This document shows, one piece after another, positions 8,125-17,621 of a stretch of 64,000 bases of DNA. Position 1 is the stretch's first letter; every line of letters starts with the position of its first letter. The position numbers were made by a program, and so were the translations under genes. The notes below the pieces were generated by a model. It was not told where the DNA came from. It worked only from the letters and a program-made list of their open reading frames with translations, and ran no database searches. This DNA is from Prochlorococcus sp. AG-409-P19 (GTDB lineage: Bacteria > Cyanobacteriota > Cyanobacteriia > PCC-6307 > Cyanobiaceae): positions 83,406-147,405 of the forward strand of contig QCKO01000002.1 in the NCBI GenBank assembly GCA_003215315.1, given 5' to 3'.

Positions 8125-8460
8125 CTAATGCCATTCCCGAATAAATCCGTTAGTCATTGGAATAGTTAACCCTGAGTCATTTGAAAGTTCCAAAGATTGC
8201 AAAGGCTCATATTCAAATTGGGTATCATTTAACTCTTCCCCTTCTTGCTTAAAGTTTCTTATTATCGTCCAACCGCTAACCCACTTTGAAGTATTACTAA
8301 TATCACTCCAATGCACTCTTAAAGAAAGAGTCCCATCCACTACAGAAACCATATCAACCCACCTTGTCTTTCCTTTACCTCCATAATTAATAGCTACAAA
8401 ATAGATTTGACCTTTTACCTTTGTTTTACTTGTCCATGACTTAAGAGGAGGCCATCTCAT
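8125..8460 (-). CDS. hypothetical protein, 111 residues
   Basis: I do not recognise this soluble protein. The N-terminal half alternates hydrophobic and polar residues as in beta strands (GQIYFVAINYGG, RWVDMVSVVDGTLSLRVHW) with many Trp. The C-terminal half is acidic. It has no signal peptide or membrane segment. It is one of a run of small minus-strand unknown genes between pcb and ugd. Its codon pattern and length support a real gene. Confidence 0.6.
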   Translation of the reverse strand: MRWPPLKSWTSKTKVKGQIYFVAINYGGKGKTRWVDMVSVVDGTLSLRVHWSDISNTSKWVSGWTIIRNFKQEGEELNDTQFEYEPLQSLELSNDSGLTIPMTNGFIREWH

Positions 8461-8509
8461 TTAATATCGTTATGAATATAATTTTATTATATAAATAAAA
8501 GATTGAAAA

Positions 8510-8764
8510 TCATTTTTTAATCATCCGGCTATATTCATCTCTGATGGATTTCAATAAAGCCTTTTTTCTTTCCAATGTAATTTGTTTATCTCTCAAATCT
8601 ATATCTTTCCTTTGTTGCTTAGTCAATTCCATCCAATCATTAATAGGAATCATTTCTTTTCTATTAAAAGGCTTTTTTTTCAGACGCAGAAAACCTTTAC
8701 GAGGAACCTTAAAGTAAATAAAGATTAAGAAGACAATTATCAATAAGAATGCTAATAGATTCAT
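8510..8764 (-). CDS. small single-span membrane protein, unknown function
   Basis: I chose the ATG at 8764, which gives 84 residues starting MNLLAFLLIIVFLIFIYFKV, a clear N-terminal membrane anchor. A frame opening at 8866 would overlap the end of ugd by 41 bases and add an unlikely leader, so I reject it. The remainder is strongly basic (VPRKGFLRLKKKPFNRKE) and then a charged helix rich in Lys, Arg, Glu and Asp that could form a coiled coil. The product is probably anchored in the membrane with a cytoplasmic helical tail. Function unknown. Confidence 0.55.
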   Translation of the reverse strand: MNLLAFLLIIVFLIFIYFKVPRKGFLRLKKKPFNRKEMIPINDWMELTKQQRKDIDLRDKQITLERKKALLKSIRDEYSRMIKK

Positions 8765-8825
8765 AATTATGTCATCCAAATTAATAATGCTATAAATACT
8801 ATACACATCATTAAATAAAAAAAAA

Positions 8826-10223
8826 CTATACTCCCTCTCCAAGTCTCCATAAATTGATACCTGCATTCTTGATATCTATAGAATTTACAACTGATCTAGT
8901 ATCAAAAACCCAAGTTGGGGTTCGCATTAGTGTTGAAAGGTAATTCCAATCAAGATTCTTAAATTCATCCCAATCAGTAAGAATTAACAAAGCATCTGCA
9001 CCTTTTAGCGCTTCCGAAATATCGTTCGCCACAGTCCATTGACCAGGAGAATTTTTAGAGTATTCATCTATATCTTCCTGAATTCTTTGAGGTTTGACTT
9101 TTGGATCATAAATTGACAGTTTTGCTCCTTCTTCTAACAAGTCTAATGATATTTGTATAGCAGGTGATTCTCTTGTGTCATTGGTATTTGCTTTGAAAGA
9201 GAATCCAAGTATTGCAATATGCTTACCATTAACTGTTCCGAATAGTTTTTGCAGCACAATCTTACAGATTCGTTTTTGTTGCCAATTGTTCAATTCAACA
9301 ACCTGTTGCCAATAATTACCAACTTCGGGGATACCAAAGTAACCACATAAATATACTAAGTTTAATATATCCTTTTTAAAACAACTTCCACCAAAACCAG
9401 GTCCCGGCGCGAGAAATTCTCTACCTATCCTTTTATCTGCACCAATAGCATTTGAGACTTCAGCAACATCTGCACCTGTCACCTCACATAAAGCAGAAAT
9501 AGAGTTAATGGAGCTTATTCTCTGCGCTAAAAAAGCATTTGCAGTCAGCTTAGAAAGTTCACTACTCCATAAGTTTGTCTTAATTATCCGCTCTAAAGGA
9601 ACCCATTTAAGATAAATATTCACCAAAGATTCAATAGCATCAGTATCTTCCCCCCCAACTAAAACCCTATCTGGCCTTTCTAAGTCATTAACAGCTGTCC
9701 CTTCTGCTAAGAATTCAGGGTTAGACAATACAGAAAAAGTCGGATTTTTTCCTTGTACTAAATTATTTTGTTTTGTTGTATCTAAAATTTCTTTAATAGT
9801 TTGAGCTGTTCGCACAGGAAGAGTGCTCTTTTCAACAACAATGGTATGCCCCTTGGCACATTGAGCCACTTGCCTTGCACTTGCCTCAACCCATCGAAGA
9901 TCACTAGCTTGACCAGCACCAAGACCTGAAGTTTTAGTAGGCGTATTAACAGATATAAAAACCATATCTGCTTCTGATATAGAATTCTCAATATCAGTAG
10001 AGAAAAACAAATTTCTTCCTCTAGTCCTAGAAACTATTTGGTCTAAACCAGGCTCATAAATCGGTAATTTTGATAAATCGCTACTATTCCAGGCTGAAAT
10101 TCTTTCAGGATTTATATCAACTACTTTAATTTGAATATCTGGACACTTATCTGCAATAACAGACATAGTTGGTCCGCCTACATATCCAGCTCCAATACAA
10201 CAAATATGACATATATTTTTCAT
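8826..10223 (-). CDS. ugd: UDP-glucose 6-dehydrogenase, eukaryote-like type
   Basis: Oxidises UDP-glucose twice to UDP-glucuronate, a precursor of surface polysaccharides, using 2 NAD+. At 465 residues it is longer than the common bacterial form. The NAD-binding turn GAGYVGGPT is at 11-19, DINPERI at 36-42, NPEFLAEGTAV at 168-178, and the catalytic Cys281 sits in GGSCFKKD (278-285). The N-terminal block (CCIGAGYVGGPTMSVIA, KCPDIQI, then ERISAWNS) closely resembles animal and plant enzymes rather than the typical bacterial GTGYVGL form. The C-terminal domain (FSFKANTNDTRESPAI) is intact. hisS ends 19 bases upstream of its start, so hisS and ugd may be co-transcribed. Confidence 0.93.
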   Translation of the reverse strand: MKNICHICCIGAGYVGGPTMSVIADKCPDIQIKVVDINPERISAWNSSDLSKLPIYEPGLDQIVSRTRGRNLFFSTDIENSISEADMVFISVNTPTKTSGLGAGQASDLRWVEASARQVAQCAKGHTIVVEKSTLPVRTAQTIKEILDTTKQNNLVQGKNPTFSVLSNPEFLAEGTAVNDLERPDRVLVGGEDTDAIESLVNIYLKWVPLERIIKTNLWSSELSKLTANAFLAQRISSINSISALCEVTGADVAEVSNAIGADKRIGREFLAPGPGFGGSCFKKDILNLVYLCGYFGIPEVGNYWQQVVELNNWQQKRICKIVLQKLFGTVNGKHIAILGFSFKANTNDTRESPAIQISLDLLEEGAKLSIYDPKVKPQRIQEDIDEYSKNSPGQWTVANDISEALKGADALLILTDWDEFKNLDWNYLSTLMRTPTWVFDTRSVVNSIDIKNAGINLWRLGEGV

Positions 10224-10242
10224 TTTTAAATCTGAGTTTTAG

Positions 10243-11514
10243 TTAATTCTTCAAAAAGGTAATTAGATTATCAATTTCATTCAAATTAAATGAAAATTGA
10301 GTAGTTAAGCTATCAGAGCTAGAAGAATGAAGCTTTTTCAGCATAACAATTTCTTTAGACAACTCATCTTCACCGATAATCAATGCCCATTGAGCTCCAA
10401 TCCTATCAGCTCGCTTGAATTGTTTAGAAAAAGTTGAGCCTGAATAATCTAGTTCTATAGGTATGCCAGCAAACCTTAATTTTCTTGCAACATCTAAAGC
10501 GACTCCATCAGTATTGCTACCACGGTGAATTAAATAGACACAAGGGACATCTTTATTAGTGAATGAGTCCCCCAAAAGGAGAATTAATCTTTCCATACCT
10601 ATAGCCCAACCAATAGAAGGAGTATTACCCCCACCTAAATCACTAATTAACCCATCATATCTACCTCCTCCACACACTGTAGCCTGAGAGCCTAGCTGAT
10701 CACTTGTAATCTCAAATGCAGTATGACTATAATAATCAAGACCCCTAACAAGCTTGTGGTTTACTTCAAAAGGTATACTTAATTGATGAAGAAGTTCTTG
10801 TAAATAAAAAAATCTTTCTCTACTTTTATCAGACAAGAATTCATTAAGAGAAGGTGCATCTTCCAACAACTTTTGAGTATTAGGGTTCTTTGAATCTAAA
10901 ATCCTTAAAGGGTTTACATTAATACGTTGCTTTGAATCTTTATCTAGAAGCTCATACTTCTTCTCTAACCAAACTTTTAATTGTTTTCTGAAACAAGACC
11001 TATCTTCATTTGTTCCAAGACTATTCAATTCAAGTTTCACACCCTTTAAACCAACTAATTTCAGAAAATCCCAAGCAATTGAAATTAATTCTGCTTCGCT
11101 AAGTACTGATTCAAGGCCTACGAATTCAACTCCAAGCTGATGAAACTGTCTCTGTCGACCAGCCTGTGGACGTTCATATCGAAACATCGGACCTCCGTAC
11201 CAAAGACGCTGTGGACCATTATTTAACAAACCATTTTCAATAACTGATCTGGCAACAGATGCTGTCCCCTCAGGCCTAAGAGTGCATGAACGGCCACCTC
11301 GATCAGAGAAGGTATACATTTCTTTTCCAACAACATCCGTCCCCTCTCCAATACCTCTCGCAAACAATTCAGTAAGCTCCAGAATTGGAGTTCGAATCTC
11401 TTTCAACCCAGCCCTATCAAAATGTTGCCGTGCTAAAGATTCAACATTTTGCCATCTCTTAATCTCAGAAGGCAAAAGGTCAACCATTCCTCTCAAGCTT
11501 TTAAGATCAGTCAA
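10243..11514 (-). CDS. hisS: histidyl-tRNA synthetase
   Basis: Class II aminoacyl-tRNA synthetase of 423 residues, the normal length. LRPEGT is at 79-84 and motif 2 ([16 protein letters not shown]) at 111-126. The histidine-binding motif RGLDYYSHT is at 256-264, GGGRYDGL at 281-288, and motif 3 GWAIGMER at 301-308. The C-terminal alpha/beta domain (about 330-423) reads the anticodon. It precedes ugd on the same strand with 19 bases between. All catalytic motifs appear complete. Confidence 0.97.
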   Translation of the reverse strand: MTDLKSLRGMVDLLPSEIKRWQNVESLARQHFDRAGLKEIRTPILELTELFARGIGEGTDVVGKEMYTFSDRGGRSCTLRPEGTASVARSVIENGLLNNGPQRLWYGGPMFRYERPQAGRQRQFHQLGVEFVGLESVLSEAELISIAWDFLKLVGLKGVKLELNSLGTNEDRSCFRKQLKVWLEKKYELLDKDSKQRINVNPLRILDSKNPNTQKLLEDAPSLNEFLSDKSRERFFYLQELLHQLSIPFEVNHKLVRGLDYYSHTAFEITSDQLGSQATVCGGGRYDGLISDLGGGNTPSIGWAIGMERLILLLGDSFTNKDVPCVYLIHRGSNTDGVALDVARKLRFAGIPIELDYSGSTFSKQFKRADRIGAQWALIIGEDELSKEIVMLKKLHSSSSDSLTTQFSFNLNEIDNLITFLKN

Positions 11515-11794
11515 AATAGGTTTAAATCAAATCTGAATATATTTGCTTTAATGGAATTATTCATAAATGTTGCAAAATCATTGCGATATCCTAAAAATAG
11601 AGCTTCAGAATAGATGGCCTCTTTCATTTTTCAATAATTAAGGAGCATAAACAAAAAACTCATTTACTCAGAAGCAGTAATCCTAAAAAAGATTATTTAT
11701 ATAATAAATAATGCTTCAAATCAAAATATCATATAGGTATACTTTTATTTAATTAAATAGTTTATCAAAGATGGTGGCCTTATTTTACTTTAAT
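11515..11794. other. 280-base AT-rich intergenic gap
   Basis: Non-coding DNA between hisS and a small unknown gene, both on the minus strand. It should hold the hisS promoter. Only short frames are present (a 20-codon frame at 11551-11613 on the plus strand). I see no convincing hairpin, tRNA or repeat. Confidence 0.5.
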
Positions 11795-12076
11795 TTATAA
11801 TCTTGTTGCTCCTGAAAATCTAATAATCCAATTATTAACTCTCTTTCTTACGCTATAGGGCATTTCATTATGCAAATTAGTTAATTCTATTGCTCCCATT
11901 CTCTTTAACTCCTTTGAATCTAGTCGCCACATTTTTTCTGCTTCGCAAATCAAACGAGCCCAACTACGTGAATGCTGCCAATGGCGAAGTCTTTTTTTGA
12001 GAAAATTTCCATCAACGTAATATTGCCTATATATATACCCATCAACGACTTTTGATTTTTTATTTAAGGAACTCAT
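11795..12076 (-). CDS. hypothetical protein, 93 residues
   Basis: I do not recognise this protein. It is basic, rich in Arg, Lys and Trp, mostly helical, with no membrane segment: YYVDGNFLKKRLRHWQHSR and MPYSVRKRVNNWIIRF are its most ordered parts. The net positive charge would allow nucleic acid binding, but no known motif is visible. It lies 102 bases downstream of the DnaQ-like exonuclease gene on the same strand, so the two could be expressed together. Confidence 0.55.
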   Translation of the reverse strand: MSSLNKKSKVVDGYIYRQYYVDGNFLKKRLRHWQHSRSWARLICEAEKMWRLDSKELKRMGAIELTNLHNEMPYSVRKRVNNWIIRFSGATRL

Positions 12077-12178
12077 AGCGTAATCATCTTGAAATTGATT
12101 TCCAAAAATTGACTTAGATACTCCAACTCTAGATATTTAAATAAAATCTGAAATGAGTAATTTATGTAAAACTCATTA

Positions 12179-13015
12179 TTATTCTTCAACTTCAGAGACA
12201 GGGAAACATAAATTCGATATTTCCCGATCACTTAACTTTCGACTCCATGCTCTTGGGATAGGATCATTCCATCGAAAACCCGCCTCTTTCGCTAGATTAC
12301 GTTGTTCATATGATATCTCTGCTTTGACTAGACGACGAGGTTCTAAAGCCTGAGCCAACAAATCATCAAGATTATTACATCGCATAAAAACCTCAGCCAA
12401 ATAAACACAATCAGTCAAAGCTCTATGAGCATTCCAGACAGGAATGCCATACGCTAAAGCAAGGTCTCTTACTGATGGTCTGTTTTTCAAATTCCTATCT
12501 TTTGGCCAAACAATGTCCTCCATGGAGCAAATCCATGGCTTAGAAATCGTAGGCAATTCGCCCACTCCAAACCACTTTCTATCAAACTCGGCATTATGAG
12601 CAAGAATGACATCTGCAACAGCTACTAGACTTTTAAAAAAAACAATCCCTTCTTTGTAAGGTTGAGGCAATCTAGTAATTACTGCAGGTATTCTATTTAT
12701 ACTTTCCGCATCATTAGTCTCAACAGGTAACAAAAAAGATTGTTGAGCTAAAACCGAACGATGTCTAACATCAAAAAGTATTGCTCCAATTTCAAGACAC
12801 TTGTGCTTATCAACTTCGAGACCCGTTGTTTCAGTATCCAAGATCAACAAAGTTGATGGACTTTTTCTTACTTCCTTCTTTAATTCATTTAACTTTTCAG
12901 ATCTCAATAATTCCTCGGAAGAAGAGTCATTTATTTTAGAGCTCATCTCTGGAACTTGGATCTGTAGCAAATCTAACTGTCCAGAAAGTGCTTTAACCTC
13001 ATTTTCGTCGCCCAC
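12179..13015 (-). CDS. DnaQ-like DEDDh 3'-5' exonuclease
   Basis: Protein of 278 residues (shorter from the ATG at residue 24, which is an alternative to the GTG start used here). The exonuclease core runs from about 55 to 215. Exo I has Asp60 and Glu62 (LDTETTG), Exo II has Asp145 (HNAEFD), and Exo III has His197 and Asp202 (NAHRALTD). All four metal/catalytic residues are therefore present and the enzyme should be active. After the core, residues 231-262 (YEQRNLAKEAGFRW then WSRKLS) form a small extra motif seen in DUF5710-like segments of other nucleic-acid enzymes. It may be the polymerase III proofreading subunit or a separate exonuclease; the N-terminal 50 residues are low-complexity and polar. 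Confidence 0.82.
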   Translation of the reverse strand: MGDENEVKALSGQLDLLQIQVPEMSSKINDSSSEELLRSEKLNELKKEVRKSPSTLLILDTETTGLEVDKHKCLEIGAILFDVRHRSVLAQQSFLLPVETNDAESINRIPAVITRLPQPYKEGIVFFKSLVAVADVILAHNAEFDRKWFGVGELPTISKPWICSMEDIVWPKDRNLKNRPSVRDLALAYGIPVWNAHRALTDCVYLAEVFMRCNNLDDLLAQALEPRRLVKAEISYEQRNLAKEAGFRWNDPIPRAWSRKLSDREISNLCFPVSEVEE

Positions 13016-13128
13016 GCTAAGCCGCCAATCATAGATAATTTATTATCCATAATAAAAAGGAAATTACTATCCATGATTTTTTTGATGGATAGTAAAAGAG
13101 TTCTTTGTTAAGTTAAGAATTAAATTCC

Positions 13129-13869
13129 GTGCCTTATCTCAGCGATATGATTCGATGGCGAAGAATTAATAATACCTCTTGCTATTGGCCTCCAAGACCT
13201 AAGGGCATCATAGAAATAATTGGTGGCAGCTACTTTTCTTTAAAGCCAGAGATAAGCTACAGGAGACTACTTGAAATGATTTCACTACAAAATATAGCTA
13301 TCCATGCATGGAATTATGCTCCAAACTTTGATCACCAAGTTCAAGCGAATCAAGCATGGAAAAGCTTTAGGGTCTGCAGAAAGAAACTTGAAACAAGAAT
13401 TGGGAGTCTTCCTCTATCTCTTAGAATAGGTCATAGTTTAGGCTGTAAACTTCATTTACTTTCTCCTGATGGAGGGCGAAATAGCAAAGCATTAATAGCA
13501 TTGAGTTTTAATAATTTTACTGCAAAAAACTCAATTCCATTTCTAGGTAAAGTTTCAACCAAATTGAATATGAACACTGAATTTAGTCCAAGTCCAAATG
13601 AAACAATGAAGTTAATTTTTAAATACTATGAACAACCAAATAATTTACTTATAAGCTTCTCGAATGACAACCTTGATCAAAGTAATCATCTGTTAACCTG
13701 TTTACAAAAAAGAAGTCAAGATAAGTCTGGGATTTTAAAACTAGACGGAAATCATTTAACGCCTATTAGCACAGGCTTATCTGACAAGCTTAAAGATGCA
13801 TTCCCAAATACACAAGCAAAAGCAAAAGTTATAGGGGAAATTGTTCATGCAATTTTAAAATGGCTATAG
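13129..13869 (+). CDS. DUF1350 family protein, alpha/beta-hydrolase-like
   Basis: Protein of 246 residues matching the cyanobacterial/plastid DUF1350 family. After the strand KGIIEIIGGSYF comes a SYRRLLE helix and the strand IAIHAWNY. The nucleophile-elbow motif GHSLG (Ser103) follows, and then a late GNHLTP with the His expected of a hydrolase triad. The start is uncertain: GTG at 13129 or ATG at 13147 (MIRWRR). The substrate is unknown. It is divergent from the exonuclease gene and converges on acsA, with 6 bases between stops. Confidence 0.75.
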   Translation: MPYLSDMIRWRRINNTSCYWPPRPKGIIEIIGGSYFSLKPEISYRRLLEMISLQNIAIHAWNYAPNFDHQVQANQAWKSFRVCRKKLETRIGSLPLSLRIGHSLGCKLHLLSPDGGRNSKALIALSFNNFTAKNSIPFLGKVSTKLNMNTEFSPSPNETMKLIFKYYEQPNNLLISFSNDNLDQSNHLLTCLQKRSQDKSGILKLDGNHLTPISTGLSDKLKDAFPNTQAKAKVIGEIVHAILKWL

Positions 13870-13875
13870 GGGCAT

Positions 13876-15852
13876 TTAACTTCTTAAATTATCTAAAACA
13901 GATTTATCTTCTAAAGTACTTGTATCTCCACTAATCTCTTTACCAGAGGCCAAAGCTCTAAGAATTCTACGCATGATTTTTCCACTTCTAGTTTTTGGAA
14001 GAGACTCAGTAAATTTAATCTCATCAGGTTTTGCTATAGGTCCTATTTCTCTAGAGACATGAGCTCTTAATTGATCAATCGAGCCCTCATCAGGATCAAT
14101 ACCACTTTTCAATGTGACGAAAGCAACTATTGATTCCCCTTTCAAGTCATCAGGACGACCAACGACAGCAGCCTCAGAGACTAATTCATGGCTTACTAAA
14201 GCCGACTCAATTTCCATTGTTCCAAGCCTATGTCCTGAGACATTAATTACATCGTCAACTCTCCCCATTACCCAGAAATAGCCATCTTCATCTCGTCTTG
14301 CACCATCTCCAGCAAAGTAAATATAATTTCCATCAACAGGTTTTAGATATTCCCAATAACTCTCCCGGAATCTCTTGGCATTTTTGTGAACAGTTCTCAT
14401 CATTCCTGGCCAAGGACTTTTAATTACTAAGTAGCCCCCTTCATTTGTAGATACAGAATTACCATTTGAGTCAACAACATCTGCATCGATCCCAGGCAAA
14501 GGCAGCGTGGCTGACCCAGGCTTTGTTGGCGTCGCACCTGGCAACGGACTAATCATCACTCCACCAGTCTCTGTTTGCCACCATGTATCGACTATTGGAC
14601 AATTACTTCCTCCTATAACTTCTCTATACCAAACCCAAGCTTCAGGATTAATTGGTTCTCCGACAGTACCTAAAAGTCTCAAGCTACTTAAATCAAATTG
14701 ATCAGGTATTTCCCTCCCTGATTTCATAAACGCCCTGATTGCAGTAGGAGCAGTATAAAAAATACTTATTTTATACTTCTGAATAACATCCCAAAACGCT
14801 CCTGGATTTGAAGGCCTTGGGACTCCTTCATACATAACCGTTGTGGCACCATTTGATAACGGACCATAAACAATGTAACTATGTCCTGTAATCCAACCAA
14901 CATCAGCAGTACACCAATAAATATCATCATCGCGAATATCAAATATCCACTTAAAAGTTAAATGTGCCCATAAATTATATCCAGCAGTTGTATGCACTAC
15001 ACCCTTGGGTTTTCCAGTAGAACCAGAGGTATATAGAACGAAAAGTGTATCCTCACTATCTAATTGCTCTGCTGGGCATTCTGAAGTTTGCTTTTTAATA
15101 ATTTCATGCCACCACACATCACGTTCAGCGTTCATTTGCACTTTTTCTCCTGTTCTCTGAACAACTAGAACAGACTTAACAGATGGGCAAGAGCCTTCAG
15201 ACAAGGCATTATCAACAGCCGTCTTCAATGAAATTATTTTATCCTTTCTAAAACCTCCATCAGCTGTAATTACAGCTTTCGCATTGCCATCAACGAGACG
15301 ATCCCTTAATGCTTCGGAAGAGAATCCACCAAATACAACCGAATGTGGTGCTCCTATTCGTGCACAAGCAAGCATAGCAATAGCAGCTTCGGGAACCATA
15401 GGCATATACAAAGCAACAAGGTCACCTCTTGTAATTCCAAGAGATTTCAATGCATTAGCCACTTTGCAAACTTCTGAGTGAAGCTCTCTATAAGTATATT
15501 TTTTTTGATCACCTGGTTCCCCCTCCCAAATCAAAGCTGTTTTGTCTGCAGTAGGCCCATCAAGATGTCTATCAAGACAATTAAAAGATATATTTGTTTT
15601 CCCTCCTACAAACCATTTAGCAAAGGGTGGATTAGACCAATCAAGAACCTTCTCAAATGATTTAAACCAATGAAGCTCTTTTAAAGCTGCTTCACCCCAA
15701 AATTTATTGGGATCAGTCTTTGCTGAATCAACCATTTCTTGATATCTAGTAAAACTAGAAATTTGGCTTGTCTTGACAAAGCCTGGAGAAGGTTCAAAAA
15801 CTCTTTGCTCTTGTAAAACAGACTCTATTGAGATAGAAGGATCAGAAGCCAT
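13876..15852 (-). CDS. acsA: acetyl-CoA synthetase
   Basis: Activates acetate to acetyl-CoA through acetyl-AMP. It has 658 residues, normal for this family. The ATP-binding motif [11 protein letters not shown] is at 274-284, WWQTETGG follows for the adenylate site, and [11 protein letters not shown] marks the A8 hinge region. The C-terminal RSGKIMRR carries Lys625, the lysine that is reversibly acetylated in well-studied AcsA proteins. The upstream neighbour, a HAD hydrolase, is divergent with about 103 bases between starts. Confidence 0.97.
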   Translation of the reverse strand: MASDPSISIESVLQEQRVFEPSPGFVKTSQISSFTRYQEMVDSAKTDPNKFWGEAALKELHWFKSFEKVLDWSNPPFAKWFVGGKTNISFNCLDRHLDGPTADKTALIWEGEPGDQKKYTYRELHSEVCKVANALKSLGITRGDLVALYMPMVPEAAIAMLACARIGAPHSVVFGGFSSEALRDRLVDGNAKAVITADGGFRKDKIISLKTAVDNALSEGSCPSVKSVLVVQRTGEKVQMNAERDVWWHEIIKKQTSECPAEQLDSEDTLFVLYTSGSTGKPKGVVHTTAGYNLWAHLTFKWIFDIRDDDIYWCTADVGWITGHSYIVYGPLSNGATTVMYEGVPRPSNPGAFWDVIQKYKISIFYTAPTAIRAFMKSGREIPDQFDLSSLRLLGTVGEPINPEAWVWYREVIGGSNCPIVDTWWQTETGGVMISPLPGATPTKPGSATLPLPGIDADVVDSNGNSVSTNEGGYLVIKSPWPGMMRTVHKNAKRFRESYWEYLKPVDGNYIYFAGDGARRDEDGYFWVMGRVDDVINVSGHRLGTMEIESALVSHELVSEAAVVGRPDDLKGESIVAFVTLKSGIDPDEGSIDQLRAHVSREIGPIAKPDEIKFTESLPKTRSGKIMRRILRALASGKEISGDTSTLEDKSVLDNLRS

Positions 15853-15955
15853 AGAAACAAAAACAACGATTCATTTATTGCATTCAAGCGATTTCTTACA
15901 ACATGACACAAAGAGTGACACGCTTGTTAAAAACAATCTGAATAACCAAAATCTC

Positions 15956-16645
15956 ATGAATGCCCCAAAAGCCATATTATTTGATCTTGATGGAGTGTTA
16001 ATTGATTCAGAGCCTCTTCACGGGCAAGCATGGAAGGAAACTTCAGCTTTTTTTAATCTTAAGCTTAGCCCTAAGCAACTTCACCTTTTGCAGGGAAGAA
16101 GAAGACTTGATTGCGCAGAAAAAATTGTTGAATGGATAAAATCACCTATCACAGCCAAAGAGGTTTTAAAAATTCACAAACCTATTTCCAAGAAATTGAT
16201 AAAAAAAGCAAAGGCAATGCCAGGGAGTAAGAGTCTTATAAGTTGGTGCTACAGCAACAATCTCCCAACAGCTTTAGTCACTAGCAGCAGCAAAGAATCT
16301 TATAAATTAAAAAGTGCTCCTCATGAATGGCTTAAAAGTTTTTCAACAATAATTGTTGGAGATGATCAAGAACTATCTCAAGGGAAGCCATTCCCTGATC
16401 CTTATTTACTGGCAGCAAAAAAGCTAAGGATAAACCCTACAGAATGTTGGGCTGTCGAAGACTCAATTTCAGGTGCAACATCAGCTCTAAAAGCGGGGTG
16501 TTTAGTATGGTTACTAGGAGTTAAAGGAGAGAGAAGCATAAAAAATTCTATTAAATTTTCAACTGGAAATTTAATAGAAATTAGCAGTCTAAATGAAGTT
16601 CTAAGGGAGCTAAAAAAAAGATTTCTCTTAATACAGCCTACCTAA
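15956..16645 (+). CDS. HAD-superfamily hydrolase (beta-phosphoglucomutase-like)
   Basis: Phosphatase or phosphomutase of 229 residues from the ATG at 15956. An upstream extension would overlap acsA and has no support. Motif I is FDLDGVLIDS, giving nucleophile Asp10 and acid/base Asp12. Motif II (TALVTSSSKES) supplies Ser/Thr, motif III is the Lys of GKPFPDPYLL, and motif IV is EDSISG. The helical cap between motifs I and II is the beta-phosphoglucomutase type. The exact substrate is unknown; a sugar phosphate is likely. Its 3' end overlaps the convergent prenyl synthase gene by 18 bases. Confidence 0.85.
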   Translation: MNAPKAILFDLDGVLIDSEPLHGQAWKETSAFFNLKLSPKQLHLLQGRRRLDCAEKIVEWIKSPITAKEVLKIHKPISKKLIKKAKAMPGSKSLISWCYSNNLPTALVTSSSKESYKLKSAPHEWLKSFSTIIVGDDQELSQGKPFPDPYLLAAKKLRINPTECWAVEDSISGATSALKAGCLVWLLGVKGERSIKNSIKFSTGNLIEISSLNEVLRELKKRFLLIQPT

Positions 16646-17599
16646 GACAAACTGAGACAAACCTAATAATGCCTCTTTTGATGATGATTCTGGTAACCAA
16701 TCAATTGCATGTCTAGATTCACTAGCGAATTTTTCAGCTAATTGACGCGATCTATCAATTGCATTTGAGCTTCTTACTAGTTCCAAGGCTTTATCTAAGT
16801 CTCCTTCATTAGAAAACTTTCTTTCAATAAACTCGGAAAGAATAGTTTTTTCTTCTAATGCATAAAGAACTGGGGCCGTTAAATAACCACTTGCCAAGTC
16901 ACTCGCAGAAGGCTTACCTAATTGCTGATCGCTTCCAGTAAAGTCCAAAATATCATCTACAACTTGAAAGGCTAATCCTAACTTCTTACCAAAAAGATAA
17001 AGCATATCTAAATTACTATCTGACACTTCACTTAAGACACCGATAGCTTTTGAACTGTTAGCAATTAAAGAAGCTGTTTTACAATAACTTTTTTCTAAAT
17101 AAGTGGAAAAAGATTGACAAGAATCATAACGAAAAAGTCCTTGCTTTATTTCCCCATCAGCCAAATCCATTATTACTCTACTGAGTAATTTAACAACCTG
17201 GAGGTTTTCAAGATTTGCTAAATGCCAACTTGCTTGGGCAAACAAAAAATCACCTGCCAAGACTGCAATTCTAGGATCAAATTTACTGTGAACAGTTGCA
17301 ACGCCTCTTCTTGTAGCAGCTTCATCAACAACATCATCATGAACAAGAGATGCCGTATGAATCATTTCAGTTATCTGTGCCAACTTAAGGTGCTTAACAG
17401 GCAAATCTCCTTGGGGAGTAAGCGATCGAGAAATCAACAAAACAATACCTGGCCTTAATCGCTTACCACCTGCACTAAACAAATGTTCAGCAGCTGCTTG
17501 CAATATGGGATGTCCAGCTCCAATAAGGCTACGAAGATCCACGAGTAAGTTCTCAAGATCTAGCTCAACTGGCTGAAGGATGTCAGAGACTGTGGTCAT
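16628..17599 (-). CDS. sds: long-chain all-trans polyprenyl diphosphate synthase (solanesyl type)
   Basis: Extends allylic diphosphates with isopentenyl diphosphate, most likely to the C45 side chain of plastoquinone-9. It has 323 residues. GGKRLRP at 44-50, the first Asp-rich motif DDVVD at 88-92 followed by RRG, and the second Asp-rich motif DDILDF at 215-220 are all present. Small residues before the first motif (HTASLVH) allow a long product. It is the last gene of the nitrilase / amidase / murI operon, 22 bases after murI. Geranylgeranyl synthase is a less likely alternative. Confidence 0.9.
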   Translation of the reverse strand: MTTVSDILQPVELDLENLLVDLRSLIGAGHPILQAAAEHLFSAGGKRLRPGIVLLISRSLTPQGDLPVKHLKLAQITEMIHTASLVHDDVVDEAATRRGVATVHSKFDPRIAVLAGDFLFAQASWHLANLENLQVVKLLSRVIMDLADGEIKQGLFRYDSCQSFSTYLEKSYCKTASLIANSSKAIGVLSEVSDSNLDMLYLFGKKLGLAFQVVDDILDFTGSDQQLGKPSASDLASGYLTAPVLYALEEKTILSEFIERKFSNEGDLDKALELVRSSNAIDRSRQLAEKFASESRHAIDWLPESSSKEALLGLSQFVLGRLY

Positions 17600-17621
17600 G
17601 AAACCGTTCGTTCAACTGATA

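Noticed and set aside
8765..8866. Longer N-terminus for the membrane protein at 8510-8764
   Set aside because: It would overlap the 3' end of ugd by 41 bases, and the hydrophobic anchor begins at the inner ATG.
11551..11613. 20-codon plus-strand frame in the gap upstream of hisS
   Set aside because: Too short, no ribosome site, and composition like the surrounding non-coding DNA.
15773..15955. Longer N-terminus for the HAD hydrolase
   Set aside because: It would overlap the start of acsA and adds a low-complexity leader before the conserved FDLDG strand.
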